DNA from: an uncultured Fibrobacter sp.
GTDB taxonomy: Bacteria > Fibrobacterota > Fibrobacteria > Fibrobacterales > Fibrobacteraceae
NCBI RefSeq assembly: GCF_900316465.1
Contig: NZ_ONDD01000007.1
Coordinates: 62,001-126,000 of the forward strand
Length of the DNA stretch: 64,000 nt
Reading direction: 5' to 3'
Shown: in pieces, positions 32,540-40,616 of the stretch
How the letters are laid out: each line of letters starts with the position of its first letter
Position numbering within the stretch: position 1 is the stretch's first letter
Made by a program: the position numbers and the translations under genes
The notes under the pieces: model-generated
Seen by the model: only the letters and a program-made list of their open reading frames with translations
Database searches by the model: none
Told to the model about the DNA's origin: nothing

Positions 32540-33526
32540 ATGGCTTTCGACAAGAACAAAGAAACTGAATTCGGCATTATCCGCCACGACTTCAAGGACC
32601 GCGAATCTCGTGACGGTTTCCGCGAACACCGCGAAGGATTCGAGGATTTTCGCCGCCGCGATTTCAACAAGCCGCGCGAAGGTTTTAACAGCGAACGTCC
32701 ACGATTCAACAAGGACCGCGACGGCTTTACCCGCCGCAAGACCGATGGCGACCGCCGCGTGAGTTTCGGGGACCCCGATGGCGCTCCGCAAACCGCTATC
32801 GGCGGCATCCGCGAAGTGACCGACCTTCTGGAACGCAGCCCCATGCAAGTCCACCGCGTGCTCTTTATGCACCAGTCGGGCAATCCCAAGCTCTACGAAC
32901 TGCAAAAGCTCGCCAAGCGCGCCCACGTGCACGTGCAGCAGGTGGATTCCAAGGTTCTAAACACCTACACCACGCAACACCACGGCGTGGTCGCACTCTT
33001 GAACGAAAAGGAACTTCTCGTTTGGGAAGACATTCGTGAAGAATATTTTAAGGCCAAGGAAAACGGCGAACGCAAGCTGATTGCCGTAGGCACCAACATC
33101 GAAGACCCGCGCAACCTGGGTGCCTGCATCCGTAGTGCACTCGCCTTGGGCGTAGACCTTTTGATGCTCCCGGCCAAGGGCATGTGCGGCATTACGCCGG
33201 CTGTCGCCCGCTCTGCCGCAGGCGCCCTCGACAAGATGAAGATTTGCCGCCCGAACAACCTGGAAGCCGCCGTAGGCGAACTCAAACTCGCGGGTTACCA
33301 GATTTTGGGCCTCGATGCCGACACCGAAACCAACCTCGCCGGCTTCGAATTCAGCGACCAGGCCGTAATCGCCGTCGGTGGCGAAGACGTGGGCCTTCCG
33401 CCCTTCATTCGCAAGCAGTGCGACGCTGTACTCCGCATTCCGATGATGCCCGAAGCGCATTCCTACAACGCCTCGGTGGCCCTTTCGCTCGGTCTGTACG
33501 AATACGCACGCCTCCGAATCAAGTAA
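32540..33526 (+). CDS. TrmH/SpoU-family 2'-O-ribose RNA methyltransferase (RlmB-like)
   Basis: 328 residues. Residues 1-75 are an extremely charged Arg/Asp/Glu/Phe-rich tail (FREHREGFEDFRRRDFNKPR), likely disordered and RNA-binding. Next is an SpoU_sub_bind-like domain (about 90-155, GGIREVTDLLERSPMQVHRVLFM). The SPOUT methyltransferase knot follows, with motifs DPRNLGACIRSA (about 195), AVGGEDVGLPP (about 277) and IPMMPEAHSYNASVALSLGLYE (about 300). Such enzymes methylate 23S rRNA (G2251 for RlmB) or tRNA; the exact target is uncertain. AAGGA upstream supports the start. Confidence 0.88.
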   Translation: MAFDKNKETEFGIIRHDFKDRESRDGFREHREGFEDFRRRDFNKPREGFNSERPRFNKDRDGFTRRKTDGDRRVSFGDPDGAPQTAIGGIREVTDLLERSPMQVHRVLFMHQSGNPKLYELQKLAKRAHVHVQQVDSKVLNTYTTQHHGVVALLNEKELLVWEDIREEYFKAKENGERKLIAVGTNIEDPRNLGACIRSALALGVDLLMLPAKGMCGITPAVARSAAGALDKMKICRPNNLEAAVGELKLAGYQILGLDADTETNLAGFEFSDQAVIAVGGEDVGLPPFIRKQCDAVLRIPMMPEAHSYNASVALSLGLYEYARLRIK

Positions 33527-33639
33527 ATTATTCCAACTTGGACTATAAAATACACCCCCATAGGGTGTATTTTTTTATTATAGGCCGTTTTTCCCCATCA
33601 AATTGGTATATATTTTTACCACAAGAAGGGAAAATATTT

Positions 33640-35013
33640 ATGGACTTCGAATCTTTGCTGTCAAAATACGAAGCAAAAGCTTGTGTTGTCTCCGTCGATT
33701 TTTACGAAGACGAAACGTACGGAAATATCCGCATTCTTGCAGGCAACAAGGCGCACTGTGACGAAATGGAAATGGAACAGGGTCGCCCCTTTATTCCTGG
33801 GTCGCCATACGAGGCTTGTTTTCCTCAAAACCGCAATTTCGAAGATTACTGTTTCCGCTGCACACGAACCAAAAAGCCTCTCCATGCCTACGTGGAACTT
33901 TACACCATGGGGCTCTGGCTGAACATGTTCCTGATTCCGATTGAATCGGATAAGCCGAACACCGGCTACTGCATTTACGTTTACGATGTATCGCCCAAGG
34001 TGGATTCTGCTGCCATGGTCGACCTTTCCGGCGATGTGGCCTCTGAGGTGTTAAAGGCATGCGTCAAGCTCCGTAGCTCGAACGACATCAAGAAGACCAT
34101 CCAAGAAGTCATCGAAGATATCCGTAGCCTTTGCGATTCTGAACATTGCTGTATTTTGCTGACCGATCCCGATACACGCACCTGCGATATTCTTGGCGAC
34201 GCCCTCAGCAAAAACACAAACCTGCTCCCCATGTCCACCTATCTAGAAGGCTTCTACGAAATTACGGAGACTTGGGCCGCAACCCTTGGTGGAAGCACCT
34301 GCATTATCATCAAAGACCGCCACGACATGGATCTCCTGCATCAACAAAACCCCGTGTGGGCAGATTCGCTCGAAGGCGCCATGATCAAGACCATCGTGCT
34401 GTTCCCGCTGCGATTCGACAACAAGGTGCTCGGTTACATGTGGGCCATCAACTTCAACGCCGAAAACACCATCAAGATTAAAAAGACGCTTGAACTGACG
34501 ACCTACTTCCTCGCCTCTGAAATTGCAAACCACTTGCTTCTGAAGAAGCTTGAAATCATGAGTTCCATTGACTCGCTCACGGGTATCAAGAACAGAAACA
34601 TGATGAACAATCGCGTAGACTTGATTGTAAGTGGTAAAGAACGCATACCAGACGCAGTGCTCTTTATCGACCTGAACGGGCTCAAGCGCGTGAACGACGA
34701 CCAGGGCCACAATTCAGGCGACAAGATGCTCCGCACGGCAGCAAAGATTTTGCAAGAAGTTCTCCACGACGGCGAAGTGTTCCGCGCAGGTGGCGACGAA
34801 TTTATGGCAATGATTCCCAAAATTACCGAAGCCGAACAGCAAAAGCGTATTGAGCAAGTCCAGGACGCTGCTAAAGCAAACAACATCCACTTCTCGATTG
34901 GTTCGTGCTACGGGGGAAAAGACGTTCGCAAGGCAATGCACACAGCCGACGAACGCATGTACGCCGACAAGAACGCTTACTACGCCGCACACCCCGAAGA
35001 AAAGTACAGGTGA
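33640..35013 (+). CDS. GAF-like sensor diguanylate cyclase (GGDEF)
   Basis: 457 residues, no membrane span. The first 120 residues contain a Cys-containing region (YEACFPQNRNFEDYCFRCTRTKK) that could bind a ligand or metal. A GAF-like domain lies at about 135-290 (KKTIQEVIEDIRSLCDSEHCCILL...FPLRFDNKVLGYMWAINF). The GGDEF domain is about 300-450, starting DSLTGIKNRNMM, with an intact AGGDEFMAM active site (about 383). It should make cyclic di-GMP. There is no RxxD inhibitory site five residues before GGDEF, so product inhibition may be absent. The ATG at 33640 follows AAGGG; a longer frame through the methyltransferase gene is artefactual. Confidence 0.9.
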   Translation: MDFESLLSKYEAKACVVSVDFYEDETYGNIRILAGNKAHCDEMEMEQGRPFIPGSPYEACFPQNRNFEDYCFRCTRTKKPLHAYVELYTMGLWLNMFLIPIESDKPNTGYCIYVYDVSPKVDSAAMVDLSGDVASEVLKACVKLRSSNDIKKTIQEVIEDIRSLCDSEHCCILLTDPDTRTCDILGDALSKNTNLLPMSTYLEGFYEITETWAATLGGSTCIIIKDRHDMDLLHQQNPVWADSLEGAMIKTIVLFPLRFDNKVLGYMWAINFNAENTIKIKKTLELTTYFLASEIANHLLLKKLEIMSSIDSLTGIKNRNMMNNRVDLIVSGKERIPDAVLFIDLNGLKRVNDDQGHNSGDKMLRTAAKILQEVLHDGEVFRAGGDEFMAMIPKITEAEQQKRIEQVQDAAKANNIHFSIGSCYGGKDVRKAMHTADERMYADKNAYYAAHPEEKYR

Positions 35014-35035
35014 TAAAGCACCGATTTTTCAAAAC

Positions 35036-35066
35036 AAAAAAGCGGGCCTTTCGGTCCGCTTTTTTC
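35036..35066. terminator. Terminator between the GGDEF gene and pheS
   Basis: AAAAAGCGGGCC-TTTC-GGTCCGCTTTTTT: 8-bp GC-rich stem flanked by A and T runs, usable by both converging genes. Confidence 0.9.
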
Positions 35067-35110
35067 ATATATCTCGTCTGTAGCCGCGAAGCGGCGTCCT
35101 TTCGTCTAAA

Positions 35111-36133
35111 CTAGAACTGGCTCAGGAATCTCTGGTCGTTGCTGGTCAAGAGGCCGATTTCCGGAATCGCGTGGCGCAGCATGGCGATACGGTCGAGACC
35201 GAAGCCGAATGCAAAGCCTGTGTACTTCTCGGAATCGATGCCGCAGTTCTTGAACACGTTCGGGTCCACGGAACCGCAACCGCCGATTTCCATCCAGCCG
35301 GTTCCCTTGCAGCGACGGCAACCCTTGCCTCCGCAGAACACGCAGCTCACGTCCATTTCGGCGCTGGGCTCCGTGAACGGGAAGAAGCTCGGGCGGAAAC
35401 GCGTCTTGACGCCTTCGCCGAACAGCTTGTTCATGAACACCTGGAGTACGCCCTTGAGGTCTGCAAAACTGATGTTCTCGTCAACCACGAGGCCTTCGCA
35501 CTGCTGGAACATCGGGGCGTGGGTCGCATCGTTATCGACGCGGAACACGTGGCCCGGAGCAATCATGCGGAACGGCGGCTTGTGCGTTTCCATGTAGTGA
35601 ATCTGCGTGCCGGAAGTATGCGTACGGAGCATCACCTTGTCGTCCACGTAGAACGTGTCCTGCATGTCGCGGCTCGGATGGTCAGGAGGCGTATTGAGCG
35701 CTTCGAAGTTGTACCAGTCCGTTTCGATGTCGCGACCGAAGTCCACCTCGAAACCCATCTGGCTAAAGAAGTCGATAATCTCTTCGCGCACATCGTAAAG
35801 CGGATGCGTGCTGCCCGCCGGGATGCCTGCACCCGGGAGCGTTGTATCTACAAAACCGCTTTCCAGCTTCTTCTGGAGGGCAGCCTGGTTCGCGGTCTCG
35901 ATAGCCTTGTCGATAGCCTCGGAGACGGCGACCTTAAGTTCGTTCACGAGCTTGCCGTAAGCCGGACGTTCCTCGGCGCTGAGGCTCCCCATCTGCTTCA
36001 TGAGGTCGGTGACGGCCCCCTTCTTGCCCAGGTACTTCACGCGGAGGTTGTTGACGGCTTCTTGGTTCGTAAGGTCGGTCTGCGCAAGTTCTGCGTCAAA
36101 CGCCTGCTTCACATTGTTAATAGCTTCACTCAT
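35111..36133 (-). CDS. pheS: Phenylalanyl-tRNA synthetase alpha subunit
   Basis: Catalytic subunit of the PheST heterotetramer that charges tRNA-Phe. An N-terminal coiled-coil (about 1-85) is followed by the class II core: motif 2 region THTSGTQIHYM...APGHVFRVDND (about 180-210) and motif 3 GFAFGFGLDRIAMLRHAIPE (about 307). A four-Cys element CVFCGGKGCRRCKGTGW (about 265) is as in many bacterial PheS proteins. The ATG at 36133 (MSEAINNV) is preferred to a GTG three codons earlier. Length is 340. pheT is not adjacent: the next gene downstream converges, so the two subunits are encoded apart. Confidence 0.96.
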   Translation of the reverse strand: MSEAINNVKQAFDAELAQTDLTNQEAVNNLRVKYLGKKGAVTDLMKQMGSLSAEERPAYGKLVNELKVAVSEAIDKAIETANQAALQKKLESGFVDTTLPGAGIPAGSTHPLYDVREEIIDFFSQMGFEVDFGRDIETDWYNFEALNTPPDHPSRDMQDTFYVDDKVMLRTHTSGTQIHYMETHKPPFRMIAPGHVFRVDNDATHAPMFQQCEGLVVDENISFADLKGVLQVFMNKLFGEGVKTRFRPSFFPFTEPSAEMDVSCVFCGGKGCRRCKGTGWMEIGGCGSVDPNVFKNCGIDSEKYTGFAFGFGLDRIAMLRHAIPEIGLLTSNDQRFLSQF

Positions 36134-36170
36134 AGTGGCCACAAATTTAGCAATTTTCAGTTAATCTAAA

Positions 36171-36590
36171 TCATTCCGAAAATATCAAGGGGACCGTAAT
36201 CGTGCACTTCTCGTAATCCCCAGCGGGATATTTCCACTGTAAAAGGTCTTCCGCTACGACTTTTTCAAATTCGGGATAGTCCGTGGTTGCACTCACAACT
36301 TCCGTCTTTTCGACATCACCATTTGCAAGGATGGTGTACTTTACTTTTATCGTACCGGCAAAATGAGGCTTTTTGCGCAGATAGTTATTATAAAGCGGAA
36401 CCAATCGCTCCTGCGTGTTTTTCGCGATTATGACTTTCAAGTCCTTTAAGTGCCGTAAATTTTCCGACTTTTTATCAGATGTTTTTTCTTCAGTAGCCTG
36501 AGACGGTTCTTTCGACACGCTCGGATTTGACGTTGACGCACAAGCCGCAAAGAACAAGGTCACACAGAACGCGACAAGAATCTTTTTCAT
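36171..36590 (-). CDS. Small lipoprotein with TonB/AgmX-like C-terminal domain
   Basis: 139 residues. Lipobox FFAACAS (Cys about 18), then a Ser/Lys/Glu linker. A C-terminal domain resembles the TonB C-terminus or AgmX/PglI-type fold (GTIKVKYTILANGDVEKTEVVSATTDYPEFEKVVAEDLLQWKYPA, about 80-125). In this family the domain contacts outer-membrane or gliding-type envelope proteins; as a lipoprotein lacking the TonB membrane anchor, it cannot act as TonB itself. GGAGGA precedes the ATG. It is followed by pheS in the same direction after 37 bases. Confidence 0.78.
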   Translation of the reverse strand: MKKILVAFCVTLFFAACASTSNPSVSKEPSQATEEKTSDKKSENLRHLKDLKVIIAKNTQERLVPLYNNYLRKKPHFAGTIKVKYTILANGDVEKTEVVSATTDYPEFEKVVAEDLLQWKYPAGDYEKCTITVPLIFSE

Positions 36591-36614
36591 AAGTCCTCCA
36601 AGTATTTTCCAAAA

Positions 36615-37124
36615 CTATTTTTCCGGTTTCGCTTTCCCAGTGAAATTCGTGCTTGTAATCTTGAATACGGTCACGGTGGCGGCCTGTTCAGGCGTGAATT
36701 CGAACTTATGCGGGGCTGCGGAGTGCGGTATGCCGGCGGCATGACGTTCCATCAAGAGCGAGAGCCCGCGGCATTTCTCGGCAACGTCTTCGACGATTTC
36801 GGCTTTACCCTGCCCGACAACGCTTGCGTAAAAGCGACCGCTCTTGCAATAATTGTCTTCATGAATTTCGATGCGATTCTCAACGCACATGCTGAATGCC
36901 ACATTCGGATTCTTGCGAATGCAATCCAATTTCTTGCCGACATGTGCGCAATGGAAGTATAGTTCCAAAACACAGTCTTTCAAGCTGTACCCAAACGACA
37001 GCGGAATCACGTAAGGCATGCCTGCATTCGCATCATCTACCATCGCGACATGGCAGGTCGTGCACTGTTCAATAATCTTCGCGATGTTCTCGTCGCCAAC
37101 AATTTCTCTATCTTTACGTCGCAT
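36615..37124 (-). CDS. Pyridoxamine 5'-phosphate oxidase-like flavoprotein (NimA-related)
   Basis: 169 residues. MRRKDREIVGDENIAKIIEQCTTCHVAMVDDANAGMPYVIPLSFGY is the typical N-terminus of the FMN-binding split-barrel proteins related to NimA. LELYFHCAHVGKKLDCIRKNPNVAFSMCVEN (about 63-93) and SVVGQGKAEIVED follow. It probably binds FMN or heme and reduces a small molecule; nitroimidazole reduction is known for some relatives but not shown here. The ATG at 37124 has AAGGA five bases before it; an in-frame TTG at 37142 is rejected. The small lipoprotein gene follows in the same direction after 24 bases. Confidence 0.85.
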   Translation of the reverse strand: MRRKDREIVGDENIAKIIEQCTTCHVAMVDDANAGMPYVIPLSFGYSLKDCVLELYFHCAHVGKKLDCIRKNPNVAFSMCVENRIEIHEDNYCKSGRFYASVVGQGKAEIVEDVAEKCRGLSLLMERHAAGIPHSAAPHKFEFTPEQAATVTVFKITSTNFTGKAKPEK

Positions 37125-37160
37125 ATAGTCCTTTTTATTCAAATTTAATTTATTAAAACA

Positions 37161-37180
37161 GGAATCACGTTAGTGATTCC
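37161..37180. repeat. Perfect hairpin GGAATCAC-GTTA-GTGATTCC
   Basis: 8-bp perfect stem with 4-base loop in the 231-base divergent region between the flavoprotein and carbohydrate-binding lipoprotein genes. No T-run follows on either strand, so an operator or repeat is more likely than a terminator. The rest of the region is AT-rich with no gene. Confidence 0.6.
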
Positions 37181-37355
37181 GAATTCGTGTAACAACATCA
37201 ATCCGCTTGCTTATTGAAACGAGAGCAACCATTTTACACACCTCTTACACAAAAAGATGTTTACCTATGTTGTTTTTGGCAGCAACGCTTATTATCATTA
37301 CAATACTGCATACTTTTCGACTGAAATGTATATTACAAGAAAAAGGAGTGTGTTC

Positions 37356-39419
37356 ATGAAATTCGTGAAATTGCCAGTAATTGCGGCGTCTGTCGCCTTA
37401 AGCATTATGGCCTGTTCAGACGATAATGGTTCTAATCCAGTCCCCACCGGTGAAGATCCCATTTCAGCCCAAAACCCCGCTGGCAACGAATTTTCCGGAA
37501 CAGAAATTCCCGGTACCGAAATTCCCGGTACCGAAATCCCTGGCAACCAGATTCCCGGCAACGAAAATCCGGGTTACGAAAATCCGAACAACCAGATTCC
37601 GGGTAACGAAAACCCCGGTAGCCAAATCCCCGGAACAGAAAATCCTGGCAACCAAAATCCAGGCAATGAAAATCCCGGAACCCAGATTCCGGGTAGCGAC
37701 GTTTCCAGTTCGAGCACCACAATTCCGGACGGCGACGCACCTGTCCTTAGCTCCAGCAGCGTAGGCGGCACCAACCCGAATCCGGGCAGCGAACCTGGCG
37801 ATGACGAAAACGATAACGAGGATTCCAGAACCCTGGACGGCACGCAGATTCTCCTGAAGCTTTCCGGCACCTCGGCCACCGTCGAAAACAATAACGGCTG
37901 CGTCGATATTGCAGACAAGAGTGCTACTATCACCTGCCCGGGCGCCTACTACGTGACCGGCGAATCTTCTGACTTCCAGGTAGTCGTAAACACTCCGGCC
38001 GCCGAAAAAGAAGGCAACACCGGCATTTACCTCTACAATGCCACTTTGAAAAGCTCTAATGCCCCGATTCTCGTGAAGAACGCCGACAAGACGGTGATTC
38101 ACCTGGTCAAGGGTACCACCAACGTGGTCGAAGATGGCAACGGCAACCATTTGTTCACCAAGATCAACGGCGCACAGGACACCGCCAAGGCTGCCATCTA
38201 CTCCCGCGACGACTTGAACATCAAGGGTGCAGGTACCTTGACCGTCAAGGGCAAATTCAGGAACGGCATCCAGTGCAGCAACGATCTTAAAATCAAGAAC
38301 GGCAACATCACTGTCGAAGCCGAAGAAAACGCCGTCAAGGGCAAGGGCAGCCTCCAGATTTCGGGCGGCACTCTGAACCTTACCGCCAAGAAGGGCGACG
38401 GCCTTGAAAGCGACGAATGCGAAGAAGTCAATGGCGAATGCAAGAACATCGTCGAAGGCAAGGGCATTATCGATATCAGGGGAGGCAATATCACCATCAA
38501 GGCTGGCGACGATGGTATCGATGCCGCAAACTACGTGATGATTAGCGATTCTACCGAAACCTCCACAGTCAAGGTGACTGCTACGGGCAAGGGACTTGTT
38601 GCCGAAAAGTATATCTATGTCAATGGCGGCACGCTCGACGTGAAATCCGAAGGCGATGACGCCCTGCACACCCACTGGCAAATCTACATGAACGGCGGCG
38701 ATGTCACGGTCAACGCGAAGGACGACGGAATCCACGCGGATTCCGCCCTGTACCTGAAGGGTTCCACCATCAACGTGGTCACAGCCAACGAAGGTATCGA
38801 AGCTTACAAGATTTTTGCCGAAGGTGGCATCACCTCGACATTCGCAACAAACGACGGTTGGAACGGTGCCGGTGGCCCGAAGGAAAATGCCGGTCAGTAC
38901 GCTGCGTTTAGCGAAAGCGGTGGCCATATCGTTGTGAGCGGTGGCTACCACTACATTAGCGCGAAGGGCAACATGGTCGACGTGTTCGATGCGAACGGCT
39001 CTGGAAAGATGACCGGCGGCGTGCTGATTCTCGAAATCACTGGCGAAAGCTACGAAAGCATGGGCGGCTTCGGCGGCGGCTGGGGCGGTGGATTCCCCGG
39101 CGGTGGCGGCGGCATGGGCGGCGGCAACGGAGGATGCACCTCCAACATGGCAGGCGGCTTGATCGATACGGATGCCGGCTTCGAAATTACCGGAGGCGTT
39201 CTCCTTGCATTCGGCAACTACTCCACGGACCTTCCCAAGTGTGCCACCGTTACCTACAACAACACAAGCTACTACGGCTCCGACAAGGCGGCATTCAAGC
39301 CGACTTACCAAGGCAACGCCATTATCTACGGCGGCGAGGTGACATCAGTTGCTCAGGTACAGACGAACGGCTGGACAGAAGTCAAGTTCCCCAACGGCGT
39401 GAGCTACATGCACAAGTAA
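37356..39419 (+). CDS. Cthe_2159-like beta-helix carbohydrate-binding lipoprotein with tandem Pro-Gly repeat linker
   Basis: 687 residues. AAGGAG precedes the ATG, and the lipobox is SIMACSD (Cys about 18). Residues about 51-115 are thirteen five-residue units of the type (I/N)PG(T/N/S)(E/Q), then a Ser/Asp-rich spacer. From about 165 on, right-handed beta-helix-like repeats occur: AAIYSRDDLNIKGAGTLTV, GIQCSNDLKIKNGNITVEA, AVKGKGSLQISGGTLNL, GDDGIDAANYVMIS. These match the DUF4353/Cthe_2159 family, whose clostridial founder binds cellulose and acidic sugars. A Gly-rich loop (GGFGGGWGGGFPGGGGGMGG, about 570) lies near the end. It is most likely a surface lipoprotein for plant polysaccharide or metal-dependent binding. 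An upstream in-frame extension to 37257 has no signal sequence and is rejected. Confidence 0.87.
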   Translation: MKFVKLPVIAASVALSIMACSDDNGSNPVPTGEDPISAQNPAGNEFSGTEIPGTEIPGTEIPGNQIPGNENPGYENPNNQIPGNENPGSQIPGTENPGNQNPGNENPGTQIPGSDVSSSSTTIPDGDAPVLSSSSVGGTNPNPGSEPGDDENDNEDSRTLDGTQILLKLSGTSATVENNNGCVDIADKSATITCPGAYYVTGESSDFQVVVNTPAAEKEGNTGIYLYNATLKSSNAPILVKNADKTVIHLVKGTTNVVEDGNGNHLFTKINGAQDTAKAAIYSRDDLNIKGAGTLTVKGKFRNGIQCSNDLKIKNGNITVEAEENAVKGKGSLQISGGTLNLTAKKGDGLESDECEEVNGECKNIVEGKGIIDIRGGNITIKAGDDGIDAANYVMISDSTETSTVKVTATGKGLVAEKYIYVNGGTLDVKSEGDDALHTHWQIYMNGGDVTVNAKDDGIHADSALYLKGSTINVVTANEGIEAYKIFAEGGITSTFATNDGWNGAGGPKENAGQYAAFSESGGHIVVSGGYHYISAKGNMVDVFDANGSGKMTGGVLILEITGESYESMGGFGGGWGGGFPGGGGGMGGGNGGCTSNMAGGLIDTDAGFEITGGVLLAFGNYSTDLPKCATVTYNNTSYYGSDKAAFKPTYQGNAIIYGGEVTSVAQVQTNGWTEVKFPNGVSYMHK
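37506..37700 (+). repeat. 15-base minisatellite, 13 units, in the Pro-Gly linker
   Basis: Thirteen in-frame 15-base units related to ATTCCCGGTACCGAA. The first two are identical and the rest diverge to AATCCGGGTAACGAA-like forms (one reads NPNNQ). Length change by whole units would leave the frame intact. Confidence 0.9.
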
Positions 39420-39461
39420 GCGGAACACGATTCCCAACCGTCTTTAAAACTTTCTAAATTT

Positions 39462-40538
39462 ATGGCTATGTTTTTTGAACAAGCCATTGCACATCAGGTT
39501 CCGGGCTACACCCGCGAAGCAGATTCCGCCCACGGCGAATCGCTCGCCATGCTCGATTACAAAGATGAACTCCGCGTCAAAGATGCGGCTATCCAAGAAT
39601 TCTGGGACATCAATCGCCTTGCGGGCACTCCGCAAAAGGTGATTGCAAGCCCGCTGCCGCGCGCCTACCGCACCACAAGCAAGCGCCGCGTGTACATGCA
39701 GCCGGGCAACCTGCAGTTCGATCGTCAAGAATCGATGCTCGAGCCCGAAGAGCACAACAAGATTTACGACTTCTTGTTCGAAAAGCTGATTCAGCCGGCT
39801 TACAAGCCGCTCGCCTACGCGCTCAACTGGATCATTATCCGCGGCACCTACCATTTCAAGGTGACGGCGGCACACGCCTACGTGGACACGACTGAATCAG
39901 ATTACTATCTGGAATCAAAGCGCCCGACCGAAGGATTAAACTTCAAGCAGCTCTATGGCCCGCGCGAAATGAGCCTCGGACTCGGCAAGTTCAGCCTGCG
40001 CTACCCTGTCACAGGATTTAGCCAGATTAACGAAAGCCAGATTCACAATTTGATCAAGGCCGCAAGCCGTTTGCTCAGCCTGAGCAAAGAAGACCACTTC
40101 TTGGATTTGTACTGCGGTTACGGATTGTTCAGCTTTGCGCTCGGCGAAGCCGCCAAGGATGTATTGGGCGTTGAATGGGAAGGTCCGTCGATTGATTGCG
40201 CAAAGGCTTCTGCCAAACACCTCAAAAAGTCTTACCGCTTTATCGCAGGCAAGATTGACGAAATGTTCGTGCAGACTCGCCTGCCGCGGCCGATCCCAGG
40301 TGAACCCGAAAAAATCCTGCTGGACCCGCCTCGCAAGGGCTGCGAACCCGGCGTGATTCATGCACTTGCCATGCGCAAACCGATTCGCGTGTGCCACGTG
40401 TTCTGCGGCACCGACGAAATCCCGGCCTCGCTCAAGGAATGGGAACGCTACGGCTACCGCGTGCGTGAAATCCAACCGCTGGATTTGTTCCCCGGCACCC
40501 CGCACCTTGAAACGATTGTTATGCTGGAGAGAAAGTAG
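39462..40538 (+). CDS. TrmA/RlmD-like RNA methyltransferase with altered catalytic motif
   Basis: 358 residues. The C-terminal Rossmann domain has FLDLYCGYGLFSFALGEAAKDVLGVEW (SAM site, about 211-237) and KILLDPPRKGCEPGVI (about 285), as in m5U methyltransferases. The usual catalytic VSCNP is replaced by HVFCGTDEIPASL (about 315): the Cys is kept but Asn-Pro is not. The N-terminal half has no TRAM domain or Fe-S Cys cluster and instead has a segment (SPLPRAYRTTSKRRVYMQPG) of the kind that precedes this fold. Substrate uncertain; it may be a divergent tRNA or rRNA methyltransferase. Confidence 0.75.
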   Translation: MAMFFEQAIAHQVPGYTREADSAHGESLAMLDYKDELRVKDAAIQEFWDINRLAGTPQKVIASPLPRAYRTTSKRRVYMQPGNLQFDRQESMLEPEEHNKIYDFLFEKLIQPAYKPLAYALNWIIIRGTYHFKVTAAHAYVDTTESDYYLESKRPTEGLNFKQLYGPREMSLGLGKFSLRYPVTGFSQINESQIHNLIKAASRLLSLSKEDHFLDLYCGYGLFSFALGEAAKDVLGVEWEGPSIDCAKASAKHLKKSYRFIAGKIDEMFVQTRLPRPIPGEPEKILLDPPRKGCEPGVIHALAMRKPIRVCHVFCGTDEIPASLKEWERYGYRVREIQPLDLFPGTPHLETIVMLERK

Positions 40539-40606
40539 AATGTGAAATGTGAGATGTGTGATGAGAAATTTCTCATTTCACATTCCTCATTCCACATCAC
40601 ACATTG
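40539..40606. repeat. TGTGAAATG / CATTTCACA inverted repeat (copy 3)
   Basis: AATGTGAAATGTGAGATG... and its mirror, with a perfect GAGAAATTTCTC centre (40563-40574) and outer arms AATGTG / CACATT. It fills the gap between the methyltransferase and MFS genes and ends just before the MFS ribosome site. Confidence 0.8.
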
Positions 40607-40616
40607 AGAAAGGATT

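Noticed and set aside
33184..33639. In-frame N-terminal extension of the GGDEF protein through the rRNA methyltransferase gene
   Set aside because: The extension is an out-of-frame reading of the methyltransferase gene; ATG 33640 with AAGGG gives the proper N-terminus.
37464..39311. 615-codon minus-strand frame opposite the carbohydrate-binding lipoprotein
   Set aside because: Mirror of a beta-helix repeat gene; the plus-strand gene has ribosome site, lipobox and domain matches.
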